This document shows positions 11,337 through 23,300 of a stretch of 64,000 nt of DNA, piece by piece (the first letter of the stretch is position 1; each line of letters opens with the position of its first letter). A program made the translations under genes and the position numbers. The notes beneath the pieces were generated by a model, which was given only the letters and a program-made list of their open reading frames with translations, was not told the DNA's origin and did no database searches. Source of the stretch: Hymenolepis diminuta (taxonomy: Eukaryota; Platyhelminthes; Cestoda; Cyclophyllidea; Hymenolepididae); assembly GCA_900708905.1 (NCBI GenBank), contig CAADRB010000058.1:946472-1010471 (forward strand), in the 5' to 3' direction.

Positions 11337-14300
11337 CTAGGTCAAGTAGTTATACTGATCAGCATCATTCGGGTTCCGTTCCAGGTAGCTTTTGTCAATC
11401 AAATCCTCAACGCAACGTTTAATAAGGAGAACAGGGGGTTGAAAACGACCCTTGGCTTCCTCAATAACACACTTCACCAATTCGGCATGTTTCATTGTTT
11501 TATGAGTTTTCAAGATACGCACAATGGCAGCCTGGATGAAGAATTTGCGGTCTTCATGAACTTGTTTCTCCACTTGTTCAACCTCCTCCTGAAAAATAAG
11601 TAAAAAATTGCAATACAATGAGACAACTACTGCAGCCGTCACCACATGTTGCTCACCTTTGAACCTGTTGGAGCGACCGAGTTGAGAAGGAGAGCGGGGT
11701 TGTAGAAGAATTTAACTTTTGTATGACGACTTGTATAGGTCCGGTTCAATGCAACTATTACATCATTCTAGAAGGAAACAATAGAACTTTTGTTTTCATT
11801 TTAAAATACTACTTATTCAACTTTGCCCTTAAGAATTCACCGGAGGTTCTCAGTGCTACAGTAATTCCCATTTAGGGAAGAGTTTTCTAACAAGCCCCTT
11901 GGATAGAGAGCGGCATCATGGAGACCTCTTGAAGAGAGACTCGAGTTCCGTCAACTTCCATTTTTGTCTGGCATAACCAGTATGGTCATCCATTTCATTA
12001 ATTGGACGTGTGCAGATGGAAATCGAACCACGTGACCTCTAACAGTGCAGACGAGTACGGTGATTAATTTCTTTTCTTTCCTAAACTTCCTATTTCTCGG
12101 TTATTTGTTCTGTATTGGTAAAGTCTGCAAGTGAGAGCTTGTATTGCACCACACAACAAACTAGGAATCTTGAGTGAAGACGTCCCCACTCCACTCTCCT
12201 GATCCTTAATTGGTGGTTGTTGCTAAATTATTAACTACTGCCTAGAAGGAGCCTAAACTTTCCGATTTAGGTCATTATAGTGTGGGTTAAAGACCATGTA
12301 GTTGATCAAAGATATACTACCAAAACCATTAATAGAAGATAAAGAATCTCATCACGTGTAAGTTATAAGCAATAGAGAGATAAAAAAACTTAAAGGAACA
12401 GTTAACAATGCAAGATCACTGCAAACTGTGATTCTGTTTACCTACGTATTTGGAACAGTTTGAAAGATTATGAATACTAAGAGAGGAAGTTGTCTTCACA
12501 ATATGCCAAGGTATATTAAATAGGACTAGACGGATACGACATTTAGTTAATGAAAAGGATCCTCTTCTTTACTTCATAAGCAATGAATTCAAGTACAGCA
12601 CGTGAATTAAAGTACACTAAAATTATTTGAATACAAGCATTTAACGAAAGAAAATAAAGAAATCGTCCGATGTCATTCGAGCTCCGATTCTCAATCTTCA
12701 AAATGGACTCCAAAAATAGAAATTTGGAGTGAACCCACTCATTCGATTTTAATCTATATTCCTTAAATCAGTATTTCCTAAATCAACATATTCGTATTTC
12801 TTTTCCCTGTACATATTTCCTAATTTTCCCACTCTGATTCAGCCAGACATAACCGTTCAGCTTGTTACCTGAGCTGCATCCAAATACGGAAAATTTTGTG
12901 ATATTCATTCACTGAGTCAGTGCGTTCTGACTGATCGAGCACTTGCAGTCGTTTGACCCAATCCGCATATCTCCAATACCAAAATACTTAAACCCGCCCT
13001 GTGAACCCCCACATCATAGAACTGTTATTAATAAAACCTTACTTGTTACAATCGTCTTCCTTCTCTATCCTGTTATCGTGAAGAAAGTTGGTGGATAGAG
13101 GGTACGGTCTGAAAAATAGCCAGGGGAAATCTGATACCCTAGCAGGTAGTAAACATGAAATTAATGTTCTTTGATGAATATTAGAAGCACCAAGATACTA
13201 TAAACTCAAACAATAGTGTTCAACGGCAACAAGAAATCACAGAGAAGAGACCAGACAATCTATTCAAATGAACCTTAAATTTTGCAGACTCACAGTCCAA
13301 TTCCGATTAACCTTGTCTAAACGAGCAACTCACTTTAAATTCCTCAGTTTCTAATAGACCATCTGGAGTATATAACTTGAGGAATCCAGCATCAACTAAA
13401 GGCTTCACTGCCTTCTTCACAATCTCATCGCCTTCAGGATCAGCAACAGCAGATTCTCCGAGCAGATTAAGACGCAGCGCTCCCAGCGTCATTCGATCTA
13501 CATCTCGTGACTCAAAGAGTGAGAAAGTGGCTGCATGAAGAGCAGTTAACTGAAGAATATATTGACGACCATCTTTGGTGTAAAGGAGTCTCGATTCCGC
13601 CATACAGGAAGCTAGAACCCAACGCAAGTTCCTTCCACTATACTCCTTCTTATAGAAAGCTTCAAAGTGAGCTAGGTAGTCAGCCAAGGAAGGTGGGAGG
13701 TTAAAGTTAATGGTTGCTTTGGAGTTTATCGGCCAAGCGCTAACCTGTGGAAGGTAATAAATGGCATGTGAATAGAGGACGATTAAAAGAAATTAAACAA
13801 CATAATTGACTCCACTACTTACTGTGAGGACGTTGCATTGATGAGAAAATGGAACGGAGATATTGGAAGTGATGAGATATTTGCGGAAGTTCTCATTCAT
13901 GGTATGGCCTAACTGCATATCGGAATGCATACGCTGGAACTTGGAGACAAATTCATATCCGCACACCTCTCTCAACTTTGTGATAGTTGATTCTTCCAAT
14001 TCTAGTGTAGTTGTAGGATTGAATAGCAAACGATAGCTGAGGCTCTTTTGGTAGAACTAGAAGGATAGAAAACGGAAATTAGGAATTTAAGACGCAACAT
14101 GGCCATGGAAACGTATTAGATTAGAACAAATTAGAGTGAAAATAATTAGAGGAGATTCCAGTTTATCTAAAATTGAATGTTAGATATTTCAAATAATTTC
14201 CAAAACCCAGTGTTGGTGATATAGCAGTTAATATACTCAACTCCAGAATTAGAGGTCACAAATTTGAAACCCATTTGCACACATCCAGTGAACGGAGTGA

Positions 14301-17001
14301 CTAACTGTACTGATTAGATCCGACCATAAAAGAGCATGGTGGAATTCGAGTTCCCCACCAGGTAGGCTCTACTCAGTATGAACGTTTAGACACTACAGAA
14401 TTTACCGTCAAGACAATTAATTTAAAACCATTGATCGGTATAAAAGTTTCGGTTGAAGGCCAACCTATCAATGAATCGACAGTTTTTACCCAACTGTTAA
14501 AACATATGAAGGATAGAATGTTTTAAAAGTAAATTGCGCCCACATGCTGAAAAGAATTATATGCGATAACTAACCGTGTGATATGAATTGTTTATTTCTG
14601 TCGCCTTAACTAACATTTGCCGGAGTCCAATCAGTACTTTAAGAGATAATTGAGGTTCGTAAAACTTTTAGTTGAGAACAACTCGACATGGAAAAATTCC
14701 GATTCTGATGTACACATAAATTATAAACACTGGTTAGAAAAAATACTAATATTAAAATATTTTAGCGGTCAAAACAATAAGGTCAAAATACTGCATCAAA
14801 ATTGTGTCGTTTTCAAACAGATCCAAGTATGTTAGTAATAACACAGACGTAAGAGAAAGAAAACAACTTCGCCTCCTTTTCAATTTAGACAATCTTAACT
14901 GCGTTTTTCTATCGAAATATTAATAATACTCAACTAGATTTCAAACCTGATACAACAAGTCAAATTTCTTAATCAAACAAGGGCAAACATTGGTTATTCG
15001 CTCAATCCTTAAGTGGGAAAAAATGTTAGGGTCAACACATTTTCTAGTAATTGATTTTCACATATTTATAACACTAATATCATGCTATTATGCAACCAAA
15101 CATGCCAATAAAACTAACCTGTCTGAAGAGATCCTTCTCTTCAACGTACTTGAAGAGAACAATTGAAGCTGAAATTTTCTCTTCCAACTCCTCATCAGTT
15201 AACTGTTGCTGTTCGGGGCGTCTCAGCAATTCATCCATATAGCGATTAACATATTGCGCCACACGAGCCGAGTTTCTGAAAGAACAGAAATAGAAATCAC
15301 AAGTCAACATCAATCCAGTCCTATTAAGGAAGCTTCTTTGAGTTAACCAAACCCTATAGTAAATTTCCAAAACCCATTAAGGGGGTGTTAACAACATGTT
15401 ACTTAGGCAGAGGGAAAGGTATTCTGGAGGAACTTGTATGATAAACTCTTTTTATCCAGGTCCTAACCGTCTTAGCAGGAATACATATCAAAGAGTTAAT
15501 TCAAGACATACGAGCTTTGATTAGCGGAACAAGATTTTGCTGAACTTGAAGTGATAGATGAATGAGAGGACCGATACGAGAGACTTCCAACAATGGGCTT
15601 TGGGTCTGATTTAACACATACAGAAGAAGAATTGATGGCCTGTTCAAATGCCTTATCCATTTCATTACGATAGATAGAGGTACCATCGAACACTTGGTCA
15701 ATAAATTGAGTGAAATGATCACGTACTGCCAGTAAATTGTTCACAAAATAGGAAGGTGCCTGCAACATAAAGAGATGAAATTACATCATTTGCACGCCAA
15801 AAAACGGTCGACGTTTTTGATATTCGAAATTTACCGTTCTATCATTAGGAATACCAGCCAGAACACTGTTAACCTTCGCCTTCACATGCAAACCAAACTG
15901 TTTAATCAATTCATTACATTGATTAGTCGGCGCCAAAAGCTGATAGAACTTGCGGAGGTCTGAAGTGAAAAAAACAAAGAAATATTGTAATGACTGACAG
16001 AAACGAACCATCTTGTCGTTCAATGTTGATGAAATCAGCAACATTAGAGTTCAAAAAATCTAATTGGTGATGGACAACAATTTCGTTGAAAAGATCAATT
16101 ATTTCTTCGCGTGAATATGGATAGTATTTGGTCGCACGTTCACTTTCGCTTTTAAGAAACTCGAGAGCCTTAAAGAGGATGAATTAAGTTAAAGAAAATG
16201 AAACAGACCTCCGAAATGAAATCGGTACAGGGTAAAGTACGAGCTCGAGTTGTCCATTCAGAATAGCACACACGAGTTTCTTCCATCAACGGCTTTACGA
16301 ATAAATCAACATAGACATTAAGGGCAATCTTGGTTAGACCTTTAAGTTCATCCACGCGGAGAAAAGACTCCAAACAAGGTGACATACAATCCTGGTGTGA
16401 AACAATTCCTGAACGATCACTAAATACCGGTAGGAATAAACAAAATCAACCAACTTACTTTGAAACTTCTGCCAAAAGACACGAAGTTAGTCGTGGTCTA
16501 ATGCTATCTATCAGAATGGTTTTCCACAAAGAAAGTCCAAGTTGCAAAATTTCCATATTGTGTGCCTGAGCAACAGGGAGTGCATCACCATAAAACATGT
16601 CAGCTTCACATGGTCTTCGTGGAGCGACATATTGACTATTCACAAATCTAAATAATAAATCAAATTAATGTCCACGCGTACCTAAATAAATTATCTAGAC
16701 ATTTCAAACCAGTATAATAATTGTCCCAATGACAAGCATAACTTGACAGGAGATCATTATCATTAGTACCAGAAAGATTGCCTAGTATTTCTGTAATCCT
16801 TTCTCTTAAGATCTCGGTTACAGCTTCGTATAATTTGAATGCTTGAGATTCAGGACGAGATACACAAAGAGCATACACATCACTGAAGCTACTGCACCAC
16901 AAATCATTTTCAATATCAATACATCTTATCACATTTTGACAAACAGCGCCAAGATCTTTCCACTTCGTTTCGAAATCCACAGGAACTGCCTTCAAAGTCA
17001 T
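11337..17001 (-). CDS. CUL2: Cullin-2, scaffold of a cullin-RING ubiquitin ligase
   Basis: Eleven exons: 17001-16682, 16647-16459, 16419-16209, 16168-16009, 15959-15835, 15759-15512, 15275-15119, 14056-13823, 13744-13334, 11767-11657 and 11588-11337. They sum to 2418 nt, or 805 residues with a stop; human CUL2 has about 745. The N-terminus (MTLKAVPVDFETKW, FSDVYALCV) and the NDRSG motif favour CUL2 over CUL1 or CUL5. The cullin homology domain includes VCGYEFVSKFQRMHSDMQ. The C-terminus is a winged helix with EDRKFFIQAAIVRILK, where Lys749 is the expected neddylation site, and ends in DQYNYLT. The protein would bridge elongin B/C adaptors to an RBX RING subunit. Introns 1 and 2 are 34 and 39 nt. 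Exon 6 adds a Ser-rich stretch (about residues 379-420) absent from the vertebrate protein. AATAAA lies at 11286-11281, about 50 nt past the stop. CUL1 is the less likely alternative. Confidence 0.9.
11865..12065 (-). repeat. tRNA-related SINE copy in CUL2 intron 9
   Basis: On the minus strand it carries the best preserved head of the family: TACTCGTCTGCACTGTTAG followed by GAGGTCACGTGGTTCGATTTCC, where GGTTCGATTTCC is close to the tRNA B-box consensus. It lies in the same orientation as CUL2. Confidence 0.6.
12890..13160 (+). repeat. Dispersed repeat, family B, copy 2
   Basis: It matches the repeat at 8800-9170 mainly in its last 110 bp (CTCTATCCTGTTATCG, GAAATCTGATACC). It lies inside CUL2 intron 9. 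Confidence 0.35.
14204..14400 (+). repeat. tRNA-related SINE copy in CUL2 intron 7
   Basis: It has the blocks TTAGAGGTCACAAATTTGAA, CACACATCCAGTGAACGG, and ACTGTACTGATTAGATC in the same order as the copy at 10322-10545. It lies antisense to CUL2. Confidence 0.55.
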
Positions 17002-17332
17002 TGTATAATAAGAAAAACTGAAGTTAAATGACCAATTGAAAACTTCGGCTAACCTGACCTTTGGTCATAGGATAAAAAACAAACTTTTTAAAACAATTAC
17101 ATATTCAAGTAAAATTATATATTAAAAACATTTTTGAAAAATGTATTTTGTTTTTTCTGAAATTTATACATTTTGGATATTGGGAAATTATTGAGTCCAC
17201 AGCTAAAAATTTTAAACAAACATTCTCCTCTTTCGTTTTAGTTATTTTAAAGTTTTTATTTTCCTAAATTATAATTTACTTTAGCTTTGGCGTCGTTGCT
17301 AGGCCCAAGGTTAGGCGATCATTTGTTTCGAG
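17002..17332. promoter_or_regulatory. Shared upstream region of CUL2 and DNAI7
   Basis: Only 331 bp separate the two divergent start codons, so the promoters and 5' UTRs of both genes must lie here, or overlap, unless one gene has an upstream non-coding exon. The region is AT-rich. I can point to no specific factor site. Confidence 0.5.
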
Positions 17333-20300
17333 ATGCGGAAAACTAAGATAAATGAACATGAAGCAAAGGAACAAGAAGGTACAGCTTTCCTATGGTTTTT
17401 TAGGAAATATATAGAAAGAAAAATTACTGAGGAGAGAGAGGCAGCTAAACGGGCTGCAGAAAGACTTGTGGAATTAAGGCGTCGGCGCGATAAGTACAAC
17501 AATGTAATTATCGGGACATGTATATGTTCTCTATGCGGTGATTAGAGTAGAACGATACTTTGTTGCATTCTTTCTTCTTATAGTGTTTGTATTATTCTAT
17601 GGATACTCAGTTTTTAATCAACTTACCTCATATTTCTTTAATTTAGGAACTAATATTCCGCAAGTCTGAATTAGCCGAAACTCGTGAACTACTTTCTTAT
17701 TTTAGAAACGCATTGGAAAAAATAAGGCGTGAGAGAGTAGATCAATATACTGTATGCTGCTTTTGTCCTCATTGATTTATTAGTGGTATCGGTATCTTAT
17801 TTGTGATGGATTGCCAAACCCAATTATTGAAAAAGAAATAAACACCTATATGAGCCTTTGGAGGATGAACCATGATCGAATATCTATGGAGGACGTTATG
17901 ATTGACAGTGTGAACTCTTTGAAAGTGAGTTGATTCCTCTCTTACCTTGCAGCTCATAGATGAGTTGCGATCATTAATTGCTGATTTGAATGAGAATCAT
18001 TCAGAATTAGAACGTTATCATGGAGTCATGCAGGAGCTACGAGAACTTGTCCAAGAAAAAGTTAACGGGGCCTGTGTCGAGACTTTGACTAAAGCTAGTC
18101 ATTTTGCAGATCCTGTTACCGGGAATCTGCAGAAGTACTGGCACAATAATTGGCTTTCACTCTGTATTTGGGCCAACCTCTCAAAAAATCCCCGAATTAA
18201 AGAATACACGTTTGAGAATGTTGGAATAACTTTCACCATACCTCAGTCGCTTACTCATACCGACTGTGCATTTCGTATTTTGTTCATGAAGTTTGACACC
18301 TATTCCGTACTTTCACCTTCATATAAACCTCAACAGATCGGAAACTACGGTGAGATTCGTAGATGACCTTTAAAATGGGGTTTATTTTCAATGTAACTTT
18401 AAATCCATTGGCACTTAGATTTGGAAGGAATTTCTTGTTCTCCTATTGATCATCGCCCAAGTTTGAGTTTGTCCAAGAATGCTGAACGGAATAGTGTTGT
18501 AAATGAGAACGGGGAAGAGTCTGATCAAGAAATTACTGATAAAAATGTCTTCAAACGTTCGATGAGAACGTCTGAGGTTGGCTATTTTTATTGCCTTAAC
18601 GTGGTTTTTACTTATCAACTATAAGTAGCAACTAATTTGGTTACCTTTTCTCTGCTAAGTTTGTCTATCAGAATCCGTTCATTATCTTATCAGAAGATCA
18701 AAAGGATAAAGACGACAGTGTTGATCAAAAGGAGTTTGAAGAGGTTATAGAAGAACCTGAAGAAGACTGTGTGCCAACTCCTCGTAGGTTAATTATTAAT
18801 CGTTTAAGAATCCTCGGGATACAATTTTAAAATTTTGTTTAAAAATTGCATAGGCTTAGCCTTAAAGTCATAAAATCCAGTCCAAAACATGTTTAAACAT
18901 ATTAAACAAATTAATAGTGGTATTTTACTGAGTATGAAATATTTTCAATGTGAGTTATCGTCAAAATGCTTCAAAACAAAATGAATAATAAGAATAGTGT
19001 TTTGTTTAACAAGAAAATTTTCGAAAAATTTCTTGGTATAATCGAAAACTTATTATTTATTATATTAAAAATGAATGCTAGGGAACGGAATTTCACTTTA
19101 AACGCTACTGGAAACATATAGGGATAATTGTTTGATAAATAATTTCTAGGGGGTTTTAAAAAGGTATTTATATTTATTCGATATATACTAACCCGCTGAG
19201 TCAAGTTCACAGGTAGTGCTGTGTGGGATCGAAGCAGAATCAAATATGTTCTAAGATCATTGTCACAATGTTGTAGACCACCGATTTGTGCTCAATTTTT
19301 TTCTAATTTTTAAGAGGTTTTATTTTCTCTATTTAGTTGACACCAAGGTCGAGTTATGGGCATTTCTTTTTTCCTACCTGGACTACTACAATAAACCGTA
19401 GCCTTAAATACTGTTTCTTTGAGCTCCTAGCAATATAACAGCGATAGTCTAGGTTATATGATTTATCAGGGCGTTATATCATCTAAAATGGCAGATGAAC
19501 GTTTTGCACATTTATTCGAAATTCAAGGCATTTATATGGGTATTTTACCATTGCACTTTTAAAAGCCAAAAAGAGAATTATCCTGATTAGAGTGCAATTT
19601 CCAAGCCCATTTGGGAAAGCGTTTTTTAACGCTCATCTAGGGGAGAGGTAGGCATCAAGGAGCTTCCTCGGTGAGGCTCGAATTCTGTCACGTTCTATAT
19701 TAGTCGGGTTTAACCAATGTGGTTGGCCATTCCAGTCACTGTGTGTGCGCTGATAGGAGTCGAAATCACGATCTCTAACGTGGCAGACGGACACGGTGAC
19801 AAATGAACCACTGACACAAAGTGTACAATATTTTAATGGATATCTAGAAGTCGAGGTCAACGCCACACAACCCCAAATTGCGTTAATTTACCACTGCAAG
19901 TTGAATATTAATGTTCATTAAAATTTTGAGATTTTGTTGCAGGAAAAATGTTGCTTAATTGTGAATACCAATAATTATTGATTTTGGAATTTGCATCTTA
20001 TCATTTTAGAAGAATCTTCATAAAGCTTAATGCCCTTGAAATATTACATACACTTCTCAATATGCTTTTTTTAGAAAACTTTGTGCATTGACAACCGTTT
20101 GCACATAGTGTGCCTATCTCCAATAATAAAATTCATTTATAGCTATTTTATTTAACATCGTTCTTATAATTTATTCATAGCCGTACGCCACTGGGAACCG
20201 TTAAACCTTCCAGATGATGCGATAGATTTGTGTGACTATCATGTGGTAGGTGGTGTCTTCCAGTTCGACCTTCTTAAACTTCCTCGACAACCTCGAACGG

Positions 20301-23300
20301 GTCGAGGTTGGAATTGGACTAACTGTGTGGTGCCACCTATTCTTACACCTCTGGAGTACACAGCTGATATTCCAGGAGTAGAAATTGATGGTATGGAAGG
20401 AACAACTGATAATTCTGAGATAGAGGAGAGTGGAAAGGAAGAAAATAAGAAAATCAAGGCGGATGTTCAGGAGAATGTGGACAAACATGCCACGGAGAGT
20501 AAGTTTGTATTCCACTGCTCCATTTAACGTAAGAAGGCTCACACATTAAAGAATTTTATATGAGAATGTGACTTCATACAGGGTATTCTATGTGAAAAAC
20601 CAGTTCATAGAGGATCTTGATGAATTTTGGTTTAGTGAGAATTTGAATTCTCTTCTGACGTGCTCTCCACTAAATAAAATTTTAATTAACGTTTTCCACA
20701 GAGTAATAGCTGTATGGATAATATTAAACAAATATTAAAGCAAGATGATACTATTCTTAAATTAATATGCTATTAATTAAGGAAGAGAAAATTCTTTCTA
20801 TGTTGACTCATATGATCACTGACTGAACTGTCAGATGATTACCTTCAGATAAGCAAAGAACACAAAACAGTCAATCCCGCATAAGTTACTCTAGTTTGAC
20901 CTCTATCACAATCCTATTACCACTCACGCTGTTCTAAAGCATGTTCCCTCCCGATTTTTTCCTGCTCCTACTCTTCACTTCCGTTTCTTCCACTCGTTAA
21001 ATATACACGTGGTTCAACTTATCTCTTTTCTTCTCATTTGGTTGTTTCGTTTCTCATTTAGGAAGTTTTTTATCGTTTTATGAGAGTCTATCTAGTCCGA
21101 TTTATTTGAGATTCTAAAGTAGTTTTAATGACAGGTCTTTGTCCCACTTTAAGTGATTAAACTTGAATAAATAAAATGTCCGATCTCTATTCTCAATAAG
21201 CAGAATAGAGAGCTATTTTTAGTTACCTAAGAGATTAACGTAACACCAATATTATCAATAAAGACAGTTTATGGTCTTCCTAAAGACCAACGGGATACGA
21301 CATCAGGAATCTAAAAGTCCGAGGGATTCCCCAATTTTTAGCAATATCAATTTAATTCATTTTGCTAGGATTCATGTTCACGTTTTTTGAGTTTACTTAA
21401 ACTGTTTTCAGTCGTTTCAATTGGAGAATATTCATTAGCAGTTTGTACTCACCTTTTTTCCGATGACTCAGTTTTTGCCTGCAAAATCTAACCCACTGCG
21501 ATTGAATGACTAGCGGTGTATATGTTCAATTCTCGCGCTCTCCTCCGTTCCTCACCTCATTCTTCTTTATCTTCTCCATTTTCCCGTCTTCCTCTCTTGA
21601 GTTTCCCTTGTCGTTGCACAATATAATTTAGTTTACTCTCAACTCTTGGCTTCCTGATTTGAAAGCCAAGATTGATTTCTGGTTGACCGTTGTTAACTGA
21701 TAGCTGTTAGTCTTAGCTGTAACAAGTTGATTTGATATACTCCATTTGTCATGGAATGGGAGAAGACAAAAAGGTTCTTGGGATAGGAATTGGGTAATGG
21801 TAAGGAAGGAATTAAGCACCAGTGCTAAGGAAGTGGAAACATGGGCGTGATGAACAGGTCAGATTAAGGTATGATAAGAGTAGCTGTAACTTTTTCATTC
21901 TTTCATTTCATTTTTTCATTCATTCATCCATTCTTCGTGGGATAAGCGATCAGTAAGAAATCATTAGATAATTAAGTTAGTGCAGAGTTATGGGTCAAGA
22001 TGACAGAATCCTACAAAACCTATTCTATAAGTGGACGGTTATTTGACCACAAGCCAATGAAAAATTGCAGTAAGCATTGAAATAAAATGTTAGTGTTGAT
22101 TCAAAAAACGTATGGCACAAAAATTTATTATATTCTTTATTTGTATAATACGAACTTTCCACCCCATCTCTCTTCTGTCTATCTCATTGATAGGTAAAAT
22201 CGATATTCAGGAGAATAGGACAAATGAGTCAGAACCAAATCCACCGGTCAAAGTCAAATTACGGTATTACTTTTTTTAAAATTTTGCTAAAGATTACCAT
22301 TTGTATTGAATAAATGCGTTCTGTGTTATCAATTATCATTACATTTATATGGTGTAATAAATTGGGAAGATTGTTGCTTTTCCCGTTAATACATAGTAAC
22401 AATAATAACATAACTCTGTAATTTAATTTGAATATTATTCATTTAATTCATGATAACCTGTTGAATAAACACTGTAAATTATTTTTCATATTTTTAGTCT
22501 TTTCGTTATTCAATTATTATTAGGCATTAATCACTTCTAGGTTCATTTCAGACGGTACTTATTTAAACGGAAAGAGATTTTAAAGATTTTTTTTCCTATT
22601 CTTATTTATAATAAAAATGATATTTGTTTATTTCGTCCAAATTAATTCTGTCCCGAAATGTCTCCTGAAATCAGACTTAGGACAGGTGGAAATAGACTAA
22701 CTAACTAAAAGTTTCATTTTATTGTTATCCTTCGCTAATTAATCTCTTGAAATCGCTCCAGCATGGTTTGCTAAGTTTTTGAAATTTTTTATACTATTAC
22801 CGCTTTTTAGCTTGCCGAAATGTCTTATAATTCCAGAAGAACCAGTTTTGGCCTGTTGGGACGCAGAAACTCAGATGTGGAGAACCAGAGGCATCGTCAT
22901 CAATCAATTCAAATCCGAATTGAATGAAATCTCCTTCCTCACTGCGGTCTTTGGAACTTTTGCAGTCTTCCAGGACTTTCATCTCAATATGCCCTTTCAG
23001 GTGATGCTTTAAGTACAGCATACAAATTTCAGTAATTATGAGATGTTTCATATTTAAGTCTGAACACTAAAATCCACCTTTTTATTTGGTTTATACAGTT
23101 GCCAGTATCTAAAGGGAAATTATATAATCCGTTTTTCGAATTTCTTCTAGTAGCAGTACTCTTTAGCTGATAAACTTAAAAGTCTTCTTTGAGCTATTCA
23201 CCTTAAAAAGAAAGCAGAGATTTACGAAATATTCTGCTCTTCCTCGATTCCCTAACTAATTTCACTAGCTACAAATACCATCATTCCATTTTCAAATTTG

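Noticed and set aside
15501..15722. Second open frame on the minus strand inside CUL2 exon 6
   Set aside because: Phases at both ends of exon 6 and the cullin alignment support the other frame; this one is a shadow.
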